Shown one piece after another: positions 7,948 through 16,456 of a stretch of DNA of 64,000 nucleotides. Position 1 is the stretch's first letter. Each line of letters opens with the position of its first letter. The notes below the pieces were generated by a model, which worked only from the letters and a program-made list of their open reading frames with translations, was not told the DNA's origin and did no database searches. The position numbers and the translations under genes are program-made. Location of the stretch: the NCBI GenBank assembly GCA_002423025.1, contig DIUN01000048.1, positions 100,407 through 164,406 of the forward strand, read 5' to 3'. This stretch comes from Sphingomonadales bacterium UBA6157 (GTDB taxonomy: Bacteria > Pseudomonadota > Alphaproteobacteria > Sphingomonadales > Sphingomonadaceae).

Positions 7948-9185
7948 CAGGCGGCTTTCTGGTGGGCGCTGGCGGCTGCTTTGTGGGCGATGAGCACTTC
8001 CCAGCCGCCGCCCGGCGCATATTCGCCAGCAGTGAACTCCCGCTCGGCAACGGCGGTGGCAGCATCCTCGCTGTAGCCGCCGGCAGCCTGTGCCGCGAAC
8101 TCCATGACGGCCATTGGCGCAGTATCGAAACGCACCTCGGCAGGATCAAAGCCAGCGGCCTTGGCGAGCGCCGGCTGGTCCAGCTCGCGCATGGCGCCCC
8201 AGAACGGCTCGTTGTTGTACCAGGTCTCATTGTCGAGAATGAACTGAGTGAACGGGTCCATCAGGTTGAACGGCGGCAGATCGGCGTGGATCATGTAGCC
8301 ACCCGGTGCGAGCAGGCGCTCGCACTCCTTGAAGATGCGCGGCATGGCCTTGCCGCTGGTCTCGTGCAGCAGGATATGGCTGACAACAAGATCGAAATAG
8401 CCATCGGGAAAGCGGGTTTCCTCGGCGTTCATCTGGGCGAAATTGACCTCAAGGCCGAGCCCCGCCGCGCGGGCATGGGCATAGCGCACCTGCGGCGCTG
8501 CAACATCGATGCCCCAGACTTCCGCATCCGGGAACATCTCCTTGAAGGGCAGGGTGGAGTGGCCGACGGTGCAGCCCATGTCGAGAATGCGCCGGGGCTG
8601 GAAGCCCTTCAGGTTGCGCTTCACATAGTTGCAGACCGACCGGCCCATGTCGTCGTTATAAGGCCCCATATAGCCCATGGCGTAGAGATACACGCCGCGG
8701 TCGTAGAGCACGCCGGTGGAGACATCGTCCTTGGTCACCTCGGTCGCGTAGCCGCCCGGCATGCAATGGATATCCAGCGCCGTCACATAGCGTGGCGTCT
8801 CGAAGCTGGCAGGAATATCGAGCACGGCCGTGGTGCTGGCGGAAAGCTCGCGCGCCTTCTCGATCAGCTCGGGCAGCTCGCGGTCCACCGATATGTTGGT
8901 TGCCTCCCAGAGCAGCTCCTGGGCGATGCGATTGGCAGCAGCGTAGTGCTGGAAATACAGCTCGCGAACCATGCCGGCGCGAATATCTCGCCTGTCAGCC
9001 GGTGGGCGACCGTTTGCCTTCTCAAAGGCCTTGGAAACCCGGCTGGCGTAAACCGGGCCGAGACCTGGCAGCAGCTTGCCCTGGATGAAGCCCTTGAAGC
9101 TCTTGGCGAACTCCTGCCGTGCAGCTTCATCATGGGTCATCTTGGGCAGCATCGGGTGCGATGCCTGCTGGAAGGTGTTGAGCAT
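7947..9185 (-). CDS. SAM-dependent class I methyltransferase with N-terminal extension
   Basis: The C-terminal half is a class I methyltransferase: motif I ILDMGCTVGHST, an acidic residue after strand 2 (VWGIDVAAPQV), motif IV-like FDLVVSHILLHE and a post-motif LLAPGGYMIHADL. The first 170 or so residues form an extra helical domain not typical of minimal methyltransferases. ATG 9185 (MLNTFQQ) is preferred to a longer frame from 9224. It is the first gene of a three-gene block with the 120-aa unknown and the FAD monooxygenase. An O- or C-methylation of a ring hydroxyl, or of a CoA or quinone-like compound, would suit the setting, but the substrate is inference only. Confidence 0.85.
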   Translation of the reverse strand: MLNTFQQASHPMLPKMTHDEAARQEFAKSFKGFIQGKLLPGLGPVYASRVSKAFEKANGRPPADRRDIRAGMVRELYFQHYAAANRIAQELLWEATNISVDRELPELIEKARELSASTTAVLDIPASFETPRYVTALDIHCMPGGYATEVTKDDVSTGVLYDRGVYLYAMGYMGPYNDDMGRSVCNYVKRNLKGFQPRRILDMGCTVGHSTLPFKEMFPDAEVWGIDVAAPQVRYAHARAAGLGLEVNFAQMNAEETRFPDGYFDLVVSHILLHETSGKAMPRIFKECERLLAPGGYMIHADLPPFNLMDPFTQFILDNETWYNNEPFWGAMRELDQPALAKAAGFDPAEVRFDTAPMAVMEFAAQAAGGYSEDAATAVAEREFTAGEYAPGGGWEVLIAHKAAASAHQKAA

Positions 9186-9344
9186 GGCGGCGACTCCCTG
9201 GTGCCTGATACGCTCAAGCATCACGTCCCCGCCATTTTATGCAAGCCAGCCCGCCGGCATTTATCCGGCTGATGGACAGCAACGTGCGACTTATGGCGCA
9301 ACTGGCGGTTGCCGCAGAGCGTGGTTGCGGATGGGGAATTGAAG

Positions 9345-10700
9345 ATGCCAGATGCAAGCGCCGTGACGATGCCCGGAGCTGCTTCCGAGCGGGGTCGGCT
9401 CAGCCTTGTCGCGCAGATCGGCTATGGCGTGGGGCAGGTGGCGGGGCAGGTGTTCCGTGACGTGCCGACGCTGCTGTTGCTGTTTTTCATGACAACAGTG
9501 CTCGGCATTTCTCCGGCGATCGCCGGCGCCACCATTTTCGTGCCCAAGCTGGTGATGGGCGTGGGGTGCGACATGCTGGTGGGCGTGCTCTCGGACCGCT
9601 GGCGGGAGCGCATCCACAGGCGCTGGTGGCTGCTGGCGGGAGCGGTGGGCGCGCCGCTGGCTTTGGTTCTGCTATTCCATGTGCCGGAAGGTTCGACGGC
9701 GCTTCGCGTCGGGTATGTTGGGGCGATGTTCAGCCTCTACATGGCGGTGTTTGCCAGTTTTTCGGTGCCCTATCTGGCGATTGCGGGCGAACTGACGGCG
9801 GATGCCGGGCAGCGCAGCGTGCTGATGGCCTGGCGGCTGGTGTTTACTGCTGTCGGCGTGCTCACTTCTGGGGCGCTTGCCCCGGCGATCATCGAGGCCA
9901 ATGGCGGCGCCCAGCCAGCCTATGAGACGATGGCGATGGTGCTGGCTGTGATTTGCCCGGTGGCACTCCTCATTGCCTTTTTCGGCGCCGGCCATGCCGC
10001 CCGGCAGAGCGCACAGGCGCCTAGCACGGCAACCCGTGTTCGGCTCAGCCCGCGCGAGGCGCTGGCAGTGCTGCTGGCGCCGCGCTTTTCGTTGCTGCTT
10101 GGTGCCAATCTCGTCCAGCTCATCGGCTCCGGGATGGCCTTTGCCTCGTTTCTCTATTTCCTGAGCTACAACATGGCGCGTGCCGATGCCTTTCAGATCA
10201 TCGGCGGCGTGACTGTGGTTTCGTGTCTGGGCATCGTGGTGGCGCAGCCCATGTGGTTGGGGCTCGCGGCACGGTTGGGCAAGCGCCACGCCTATGTTTG
10301 CGCGACGGCAGTCTATAGCGTGATGTATGTGATCTGGGCGTTCTCGGCGCATTGGGGAATAACAGCGGCTTATGCGATCGCCTTTTTAGCCGCCATCGGC
10401 AACTCGGGTTGGGCGATGCTGGGCTTCTCGATGATGTCCGACATCGCTGCCGAGGATGAGCGCCACGCCGGCCTGTATGCCGCCGCCTGGGTCGCCACCG
10501 ACAAGATATCCTTTGCGCTGGGCGGCACGCTGTTGCTCGGGCTGCTGCTTTCGGCCTTTGGCTTTGATTCCGCCCGCGCCGTCGCTGGCCTGCCGCAATC
10601 GGACATGGCGCTGACCGGCGTGATGATCGGCTTTGGCTTGATGCCGGCGGCGCTCAACGCCATCGGCGCGTTCATTCTTGCGCGCTGGGGACGCAACTGA
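9345..10700 (+). CDS. MFS / GPH-type cation symporter
   Basis: A polytopic inner-membrane transporter of about 451 residues with about 12 hydrophobic segments. The cytoplasmic loop motif DMLVGVLSDRW after the second helix is the glycoside-pentoside-hexuronide (MelB-like) version of the MFS loop 2-3 motif, and the central loop after TM6 separates two six-helix halves. Proteins of this kind often occur in sphingomonad steroid and aromatic catabolic clusters as uptake systems. ATG 9345 is chosen because it starts just before the hydrophilic leader and is preceded by a purine-rich GGGGAATTGAAG. It is divergent from the methyltransferase and convergent with the following dehydrogenase. The substrate is unknown. 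Confidence 0.85.
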   Translation: MPDASAVTMPGAASERGRLSLVAQIGYGVGQVAGQVFRDVPTLLLLFFMTTVLGISPAIAGATIFVPKLVMGVGCDMLVGVLSDRWRERIHRRWWLLAGAVGAPLALVLLFHVPEGSTALRVGYVGAMFSLYMAVFASFSVPYLAIAGELTADAGQRSVLMAWRLVFTAVGVLTSGALAPAIIEANGGAQPAYETMAMVLAVICPVALLIAFFGAGHAARQSAQAPSTATRVRLSPREALAVLLAPRFSLLLGANLVQLIGSGMAFASFLYFLSYNMARADAFQIIGGVTVVSCLGIVVAQPMWLGLAARLGKRHAYVCATAVYSVMYVIWAFSAHWGITAAYAIAFLAAIGNSGWAMLGFSMMSDIAAEDERHAGLYAAAWVATDKISFALGGTLLLGLLLSAFGFDSARAVAGLPQSDMALTGVMIGFGLMPAALNAIGAFILARWGRN

Positions 10701-10716
10701 CGCGAGCGCAGGGCGT

Positions 10717-11736
10717 TCAGGCGACCTTGATCAGCACCTTGCCGACGTGGCTTCCCGACTTGAGATAGCGGTAGGCCTGAGGAGCCTCATCGAAGCTGAA
10801 AGTCTTGTCGATGACTGGCTGGAGGCCGTTGGCGGCCACGGCCGATAGCAGCCGAGTGAGCATGGCGCGGCTGCCCTCGGCGATGCCGCGCAGCGTCAGG
10901 TTCTTGCCGATGATGCTGCCGTAGTTGGGCAGGCCCGGACTGTCTGTGCCGGCGAGAAAGCCGATGATGGCCAGCCGTGCGTTGGGGGCTGCGGCAGCGA
11001 TCGACTGGCTCAGAGTCGATTGCCCGCCGGTTTCCACAATGATGTCCGCGCCCGCCCCGCTGTTGGCAGCCGAAAGGGCGGCGGCCCAATCCGGGGTCGT
11101 ATTGTAGTTGATGGTGATGTCGGCACCCAGCGAGCGGGCCAGGGCCAGCTTTTCGTCGCTCGACGAGGTGATGGCAACGCGCGCGCCGTGCATCTTGGCG
11201 ATCTGCAGCGCAAAGATCGAAACTCCGCCTGTGCCGAGCGCCAGCACCAGGTCTCCAGCCTTGATCTTGCCAACTTCCACCAGCGCGTGCCAGGCGGTTA
11301 GGGCCGAGGAGGCCAGCGGCGCTGCCTGAATATCCGAGACACCATCCGGCACCTTGATCAGCGCGGCGGCTGGAATGCGCACCTGCTCTGCCAGCCAACC
11401 ATCATGCGTGATGCCGATATCGGTGCCAAACGCCGCGGGCGAGAAATCTCCATCGAGCCAGGTGACGAAATGCGGGCAGATGACCCGGTCTCCCGGCTTC
11501 ACGTTCATCACACCCTCGCCAACGGCGACAACCTCGCCGACGCCTTCCGAAACCGGGATGCGATCCTCCGGCCGGCGAGCGCCATAGGTGCCGGCGAGGA
11601 CATTCAGGTCGCGATGGTTGAGGCAGACGTAAAGCACCTTGAGCACCGCTTCGCCCGGGCCGGGCAGCGGAGCTGGCCGGGTGACGGAGGTCAGGCTCTC
11701 GAGGCCGGTCTGCGGCCCGATCTGATAGGCTTTCAC
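10717..11736 (-). CDS. MDR-family zinc-independent or weakly zinc-bound alcohol dehydrogenase / quinone oxidoreductase
   Basis: A 339-residue medium-chain dehydrogenase/reductase. The N-terminal catalytic GroES-like domain is followed by a Rossmann fold with ALGTGGVSIFALQIA. The usual catalytic Cys is replaced by LNHRDLN, and the four-Cys structural zinc loop is missing, so it belongs with the NAD(P)-dependent MDR proteins annotated as zinc-type alcohol dehydrogenase-like or quinone oxidoreductase. It is the last gene of a minus-strand run that starts with the FAD oxidase at 14943. The reaction could be an enone reduction or an alcohol/ketone conversion on a pathway intermediate. Confidence 0.85.
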   Translation of the reverse strand: MKAYQIGPQTGLESLTSVTRPAPLPGPGEAVLKVLYVCLNHRDLNVLAGTYGARRPEDRIPVSEGVGEVVAVGEGVMNVKPGDRVICPHFVTWLDGDFSPAAFGTDIGITHDGWLAEQVRIPAAALIKVPDGVSDIQAAPLASSALTAWHALVEVGKIKAGDLVLALGTGGVSIFALQIAKMHGARVAITSSSDEKLALARSLGADITINYNTTPDWAAALSAANSGAGADIIVETGGQSTLSQSIAAAAPNARLAIIGFLAGTDSPGLPNYGSIIGKNLTLRGIAEGSRAMLTRLLSAVAANGLQPVIDKTFSFDEAPQAYRYLKSGSHVGKVLIKVA

Positions 11737-11769
11737 GTCTGTCTCCTGGTCGCGCTTGCTTGACTGGCT

Positions 11770-12294
11770 TCAGTTTTTCGGCGGGCTGTGGTCGTTCCAG
11801 TTCTGCCAGTCGCGTGTGATGAACACCTCGTCGATCAGGGTGCGCTGGAAGCAGATGCCGCCCTTGAACCATTGCCATGTGCGGGCGCGGTTCTTCCGGT
11901 CATCGCTGTTCTGGATCATTTCGTAGAGGTAGATGTCCGGCTCGTTCTTGCGGGTCCAGTTGAGGCAGGTCGAGCGGTTGAAATCATCGGGCTGCATGTG
12001 TGCGGCCCAACCCTTGATGAGATCATTGTCCCACCAGATACGGCCATTCTCATACTGGGCGGGGAACTCGCGGATCTCGTGGCGGCCGTCGTCCCAGTAG
12101 TAGTGGTTCGTCTGGTAGTAACGCTCTGTCTCGCCTTCATCGACAAGGCGGCAGATGAGGCGGGAGCGGTGCTGGTCCGTCATCAGCCCGGTCTTGGCAT
12201 CGTAATAGCGGTACCAACCTTCCCAGACGCCCTCATTGCTGGCGAGGATCGGCATGACCTCGCGGACGCCAGGCTTTTTCACAGCATCACTCAT
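11770..12294 (-). CDS. Hypothetical protein, 174 aa, aromatic-rich beta-type fold
   Basis: I cannot name a family with confidence. The 174 residues are soluble and very rich in Trp, Tyr, Asp and Asn, with regularly spaced aromatic residues (EGWYRYYDAKTG, QTNHYYWDDGRHE, IWWDNDLIKGW) that suggest an antiparallel beta-barrel of the lipocalin/calycin sort. The start overlaps the end of the upstream MDR gene by eight bases, so the two are translationally coupled. The downstream MDR dehydrogenase begins 34 bases after it. A small ligand-binding or enzyme role on a hydrophobic intermediate is plausible. Confidence 0.7.
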   Translation of the reverse strand: MSDAVKKPGVREVMPILASNEGVWEGWYRYYDAKTGLMTDQHRSRLICRLVDEGETERYYQTNHYYWDDGRHEIREFPAQYENGRIWWDNDLIKGWAAHMQPDDFNRSTCLNWTRKNEPDIYLYEMIQNSDDRKNRARTWQWFKGGICFQRTLIDEVFITRDWQNWNDHSPPKN

Positions 12295-13327
12295 CGTTCA
12301 CTCCCCCAATCCCGTCGTCCTGTGCAATGCGCACGACGACCTTGCCCATTGATTGCCCGGATAACAGCCGGTCGATGCCATCATAGACACCTTCGAGCCC
12401 GACAAATTCGACCGCATCGAAGGTTATCGCGATGCGGCCAGACTCGTGCAGCTGAAACAGCTTTTCACGCGCCGCCGGCCAATGCTCGGTCAGCAGGCCA
12501 TTCATGAAGCCGCGAACGGACACGCCCTTGTAATAGATTGCATGGACGATGCGCGGTCCGGTGACGATCTCCGGCTTGCCTTCCAGATCCTGTGCGGCAC
12601 CGCCGACCACGAGGCGGCCATGGCGCGCCATATTGGCGAGAAAGGCATCGAAAATGCTGCCACTCACCGTGTCGATCGCCACATCGAGTCCGCGCGGATA
12701 CTCTGCGGCGAGGACAGAACCGACATTCTCGGCTTTGTAGTCGATAACGCGATCGGCACCGAGGCTGCGCATAAAAGCCGCCTTCACCGGTCCGCCGCAG
12801 ACAGCGATGACATGGCAGCCGCGCAGTTTGGCAAGTTGCACAAGAAGATGGCCAAGCCCTCCGGCGGCCGCCGAAATCGCCACGGTTTCACCGTCCTGCA
12901 CGGCGCCGATATGTTCAAGCGCGACCAGCGCCGAGACGCCGGTGGATGCCAAAGCCAGACACTCGCGGCTTGCGAAGGGCACCTTGGCGAAATCTTCAGC
13001 GGGGCCGGTGTTGGCCTCGCGGTAGCCACCACGGAAGCGGACGGTGGCGGCCGCATCGCCAACGGCAAAGCCGGATACGCCAGTGCCGATGGCTTCAACA
13101 ATGCCGAGCGCCTCGACGCCAGTGAAGGTCGGCACTGCGACGCTAACATAATCGACTGCGTTGCGGGCAATCTGCGTATCGAAGATGCCGTTGATGCCGC
13201 ACCAGAGGTTGCGGACGCGGATTTCGCCCGGTCCTGGTGCAGTGATTGGCAGGGTGACGATGTCCGCACCTTCACGGAAGCTGGGGGCAAAGCGTTCGAG
13301 CCTGATGGCCCTGTAGGTATCACTCAC
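12287..13327 (-). CDS. MDR-family quinone oxidoreductase-like dehydrogenase
   Basis: A 346-residue NAD(P)H-dependent MDR protein. The cofactor motif ISAAAGGLGHLLVQLAK corresponds to the AxxGGVG signature of the zeta-crystallin/quinone oxidoreductase branch. The structural zinc cysteines are absent, so it is a zinc-free reductase, likely acting on enones or quinones. Its start overlaps the stop of the FAD oxidase by four bases (ATGA at 13324-13327), and its own end overlaps the hypothetical gene. The four genes from 14943 to 10717 therefore look like one tightly packed operon for successive oxidation and reduction steps. Confidence 0.86.
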   Translation of the reverse strand: MSDTYRAIRLERFAPSFREGADIVTLPITAPGPGEIRVRNLWCGINGIFDTQIARNAVDYVSVAVPTFTGVEALGIVEAIGTGVSGFAVGDAAATVRFRGGYREANTGPAEDFAKVPFASRECLALASTGVSALVALEHIGAVQDGETVAISAAAGGLGHLLVQLAKLRGCHVIAVCGGPVKAAFMRSLGADRVIDYKAENVGSVLAAEYPRGLDVAIDTVSGSIFDAFLANMARHGRLVVGGAAQDLEGKPEIVTGPRIVHAIYYKGVSVRGFMNGLLTEHWPAAREKLFQLHESGRIAITFDAVEFVGLEGVYDGIDRLLSGQSMGKVVVRIAQDDGIGGVNDE

Positions 13328-14943
13328 TGTTTAAAGCCCAGCCCACCCGGATTGAGCTGGCCGCGAGGGTCAATCATGGCCTTTACCTGATCGAGCAGCG
13401 CGATGGAGGCGGCGTCCCGGCTCTGGCGGTAGGGATACGAGCGACCAATCTGGAAATGCCCGCCGCCGAAGCTGGCGGTGATCTCGGTGATCCGCTTGCG
13501 GGCGCGGGTGACGACGTCCGTAGCCGCCGGATTGGCATCGAGCTTGGGCAAGCCGGCAAGATGGCCAGTCTCCATCATCGCGGCATGGACGGGCCGATAG
13601 CCATTTGGCCAATAGAACACCGGCTCCACAATCAGTGCGTTGGTGGAGAGCGAGGAGAAGAGATAGCCGGTGTAGATGCCGTGAGCGTCGAACTCGCCGG
13701 CCATTTCAGCGAACAACGCATCGATGGCGGCGTGGAAGGCCGGTGCGTTGGAGAGCGAGACAATGCCGTGCACGGGCGCCCAGCTTTCCCCCTCCGGCCC
13801 GAGCATCGAATTGGGCGGCGGAAACGGCATGGCGCGGATGACCTTGGCGATGCTGTTTTCGATCTCGGAGCCATCGAATTGCTTCGCGATGCTGCGGGCG
13901 GCGGCGATGTCCTCGGCCACGCCCGTAGCCGAACGGCCTTCGGCGATGACATGCAGCGGATAATCCGTCGGCTCGATGAAGTTGCGGCCACCGAGCGCGA
14001 TCTTTGCCGCAGCCATCAGGCCCTTGCCGAGTGTCTTCTGCTTGCCGATGACAGCGCCGAGTGTTTTTACATCGCTCATCAGTGACATGCGCTTCATGCG
14101 TACCTTGGTCAGCCCGGGGTCGAAAGCGCACATCTCGGAGGCGACTCCGGCGCGGGCCATCTCTGCCATGGCCTTGAGCAGATCGGCGCCGTTCTTGAAC
14201 GAGAAGGACGCATAATCCTCATGCGCCGGCGTGCGGATGAGGCGCATGGTGATCTCGGCCTTGATGCCCAGCGTTCCGCAATCTCCGCAGAACAGGCCAG
14301 CGAGATCGGGGCCATAGTGCCGGTAGAACGGTGTGTTCCCATCTGGCCCGCGCGCGCCGGTACGAAGGACTTGACCATCTGCGAGAATGACAGTGAGAGC
14401 GATGACGCTTTCGCTGGAGGTGCCATGGTGCCCGGCGCCGAACATGGCGTTCAGCTGCGAGATGCCGCCGCCAATCGTGGAATAAATCCCCGACATCGGC
14501 CCCCAGAACGGGGTGCGCAGGCCGTGTTCCGCCAGTGCCGTGTTGAGCGCCAGCCAGGTGCAGCCGGCCTCGACCGTAACGGTCATGTCTTCTGGGCTGA
14601 TGTTGAGGATGCGGTTCATCGCCGCCATGTCGATGGAGACGCTGCTGTCCGTGGACGGAATATAGCCGCTGGTGTAGCTCATGCCGCCGCCGCGCGGGGC
14701 CAGTGCCACGCCAGCCTGGTGCGCTGCCTTCACCACTTCTGCGAGCTGGGCTGTCGATTGTGGGGCCACGATCAGCGTCACCACATGATCGCTCACCGCG
14801 AACACATCCTCACTGTATAGCTTGCGTGCGGCGACATCGTCCCTGACGTTGGCGGCGCCGACAATGGCCGTGAAAGCGGCTTTCAGCGCGGCTTCGGCGC
14901 TGTTCGAGGGCCAGGTGGTCACTGTCATGGCATCTGCCTGCAT
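13324..14943 (-). CDS. FAD-binding oxidase/dehydrogenase of the PCMH (GlcD/VAO) superfamily
   Basis: A 539-residue flavoprotein. The N-terminal PCMH-type FAD domain is marked by APRGGGMSYTSGY and by GPMSGIYSTIGGGISQ, and YGPDLAGLFCGDCGTLGI is the variant of the GlcD/alkyl-DHAP synthase signature. The C-terminus ends DPRGQLNPGGLGF, typical of GlcD-like oxidases. Members oxidise 2-hydroxy acids or para-alkylphenols. A doubled His in GAGHHGTSSE might be a covalent flavin site, but this is not certain. ATG 14943 gives MQADAMTV; the second ATG (14928) is possible. It is the first gene of the 14943-10717 block. Confidence 0.85.
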   Translation of the reverse strand: MQADAMTVTTWPSNSAEAALKAAFTAIVGAANVRDDVAARKLYSEDVFAVSDHVVTLIVAPQSTAQLAEVVKAAHQAGVALAPRGGGMSYTSGYIPSTDSSVSIDMAAMNRILNISPEDMTVTVEAGCTWLALNTALAEHGLRTPFWGPMSGIYSTIGGGISQLNAMFGAGHHGTSSESVIALTVILADGQVLRTGARGPDGNTPFYRHYGPDLAGLFCGDCGTLGIKAEITMRLIRTPAHEDYASFSFKNGADLLKAMAEMARAGVASEMCAFDPGLTKVRMKRMSLMSDVKTLGAVIGKQKTLGKGLMAAAKIALGGRNFIEPTDYPLHVIAEGRSATGVAEDIAAARSIAKQFDGSEIENSIAKVIRAMPFPPPNSMLGPEGESWAPVHGIVSLSNAPAFHAAIDALFAEMAGEFDAHGIYTGYLFSSLSTNALIVEPVFYWPNGYRPVHAAMMETGHLAGLPKLDANPAATDVVTRARKRITEITASFGGGHFQIGRSYPYRQSRDAASIALLDQVKAMIDPRGQLNPGGLGFKQ

Positions 14944-14962
14944 GATTTCGCCTGTTCAGCCT

Positions 14963-14977
14963 GCCGCATGGTGCGGC
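14963..14977. promoter_or_regulatory. Inverted repeat in the divergent oxidase/MFS promoter gap
   Basis: GCCGCA-TGG-TGCGGC forms perfect 6-bp arms with a 3-base centre, 20 bases upstream of the FAD oxidase start in the 187-base gap shared with the divergent MFS gene at 15131. It could be an operator, or a short hairpin in the leader. Confidence 0.35.
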
Positions 14978-15130
14978 GCTACATCAAGCCACAACAGTCA
15001 GGCGTGGCGCGCGCCTGGCAAAGCATGGCTCCGGATTTATCCGCTTGGCGGTTGCGGTGGCGCGCGTGGTTGCGAGCCGGGGCAGTCGGCGGCTCTCTCG
15101 TGCGGAGATACGCGGGATCAAGGGTTCATC

Positions 15131-16396
15131 ATGGCAGTGCTGGAACGTGTCGCGACTGCCGAGCCGCCGTCCGGCTATGGCGAATTCAAACGCGGCTGGC
15201 CGATCGTGCTGGCTTCGTTGCTGGGCATCTGCCTCGGGCTGGCGCCCATGCCATTCTACACCATTGGCATTTTTGCGCCGCATCTTGCAGCCGAGTTCGG
15301 CTGGAGTATCGGCGAGATCATGGGCGGCATCACGATCACGACGGTGATGGCAATCTGGTCCGTGCCATTGGCCGGGGTTCTGGCCGAGCGATTGGGTGTG
15401 CGGCGCGTGGCGCTGGCCTCACAGGTGCTGTTTGCCTTTGCCTTCATGGCCATGGCTCTCTCCAATGGCTCGCTGCTGCTGTATTATTTCACCTGGTGTC
15501 TCATTGCGGTGCTGGGCGCGGGTACCTTGCCGATCACCTGGACCAAGGCGGTCAACCAGTGGTTCGATGTGCGCAAGGGGCTGGCACTTGGCGTCTCATT
15601 GATGGGTACCGGCGTCTTCGGGATTTTTTGCAAGCCGCTGGTGACCTGGATGATCGAGGGGTTTGGTTGGCGCGCAGCTTATGTCGGTTTGGGGCTGTTG
15701 CCACTGTTGATCGCCTTTCCAGTGGCCTTTGTGCTGTTCCGCGATACGGACAATGTGCAGCGGGCAGGGGCTGGCGGCGCTGCCCGCGCCCATGGCGGCC
15801 TGACGTTGCGCGAGACGCTGCGGGAATGGCGCTTCTGGCTCATCGCGGCGGCGCTGCTGCCCATATCCTTCGCGCTGGGCGGCCCGGTGCCGAATATGGA
15901 GAACATCCTGAAGCAGGCTGGGCTTACGCCGGCGCTGGTGCTCGGTCTCACGCCGCTTATCGGACTGTCAGCGCTGATTGGTCGGTTAGCCGGTGGCTGG
16001 CTGCTGGATCGCTTCTGGGCACCCGGTGTCGGCTTTTCGATCCTCAGCCTCCCGGGCCTGTCGTGCTGGTTGCTGGCCTCGCCCTCTCTGGATTATCCTA
16101 CGGCCGCTGTCTCCATTCTGCTTATCGGCTTTGCTCTGGGGGTGGAGTATGATCTCGTGGCCTTCTTCGTTGCCCGATACTTCGGCCTGCGAAGCTATTC
16201 GGCCATTTATGGGGTGCTCTATGTGTGCTTCGCGCTCGGCGCCGGCTTCGGGCCGCTGGTCTTCGGCTGGGATTTCGATGCGAATGGCAATTACCGGTTG
16301 GCGCTGACGAGTTCGTTTGCGGCGCTGCTGCTTTCGGCTGCCTCGCTGCTGCTGCTCGGTCGTTACAGAGTTTTTGCCGACAGGCCTGCAGATTGA
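15131..16396 (+). CDS. MFS transporter
   Basis: A 421-residue permease with about 12 membrane helices. The loop after TM2 reads GVLAERLGVRRV, a form of the MFS motif A, and an equivalent GRLAGGWLLDRF occurs at the start of the second half. The profile fits the oxalate/formate and monocarboxylate antiporter-like MFS proteins often found with catabolic genes. ATG 15131 is used because the membrane helices begin about 25 residues later; the upstream open frame shows no homology. It is divergent from the FAD oxidase operon and is followed after 60 bases by the flavoprotein gene. Probable role: uptake of the growth substrate or an intermediate. Confidence 0.85.
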   Translation: MAVLERVATAEPPSGYGEFKRGWPIVLASLLGICLGLAPMPFYTIGIFAPHLAAEFGWSIGEIMGGITITTVMAIWSVPLAGVLAERLGVRRVALASQVLFAFAFMAMALSNGSLLLYYFTWCLIAVLGAGTLPITWTKAVNQWFDVRKGLALGVSLMGTGVFGIFCKPLVTWMIEGFGWRAAYVGLGLLPLLIAFPVAFVLFRDTDNVQRAGAGGAARAHGGLTLRETLREWRFWLIAAALLPISFALGGPVPNMENILKQAGLTPALVLGLTPLIGLSALIGRLAGGWLLDRFWAPGVGFSILSLPGLSCWLLASPSLDYPTAAVSILLIGFALGVEYDLVAFFVARYFGLRSYSAIYGVLYVCFALGAGFGPLVFGWDFDANGNYRLALTSSFAALLLSAASLLLLGRYRVFADRPAD

Positions 16397-16456
16397 GCGA
16401 GCCTTTCAGTTGCCCCATATCAAACTTCGATCTGCCAACCGGATATTGCGTGCATC

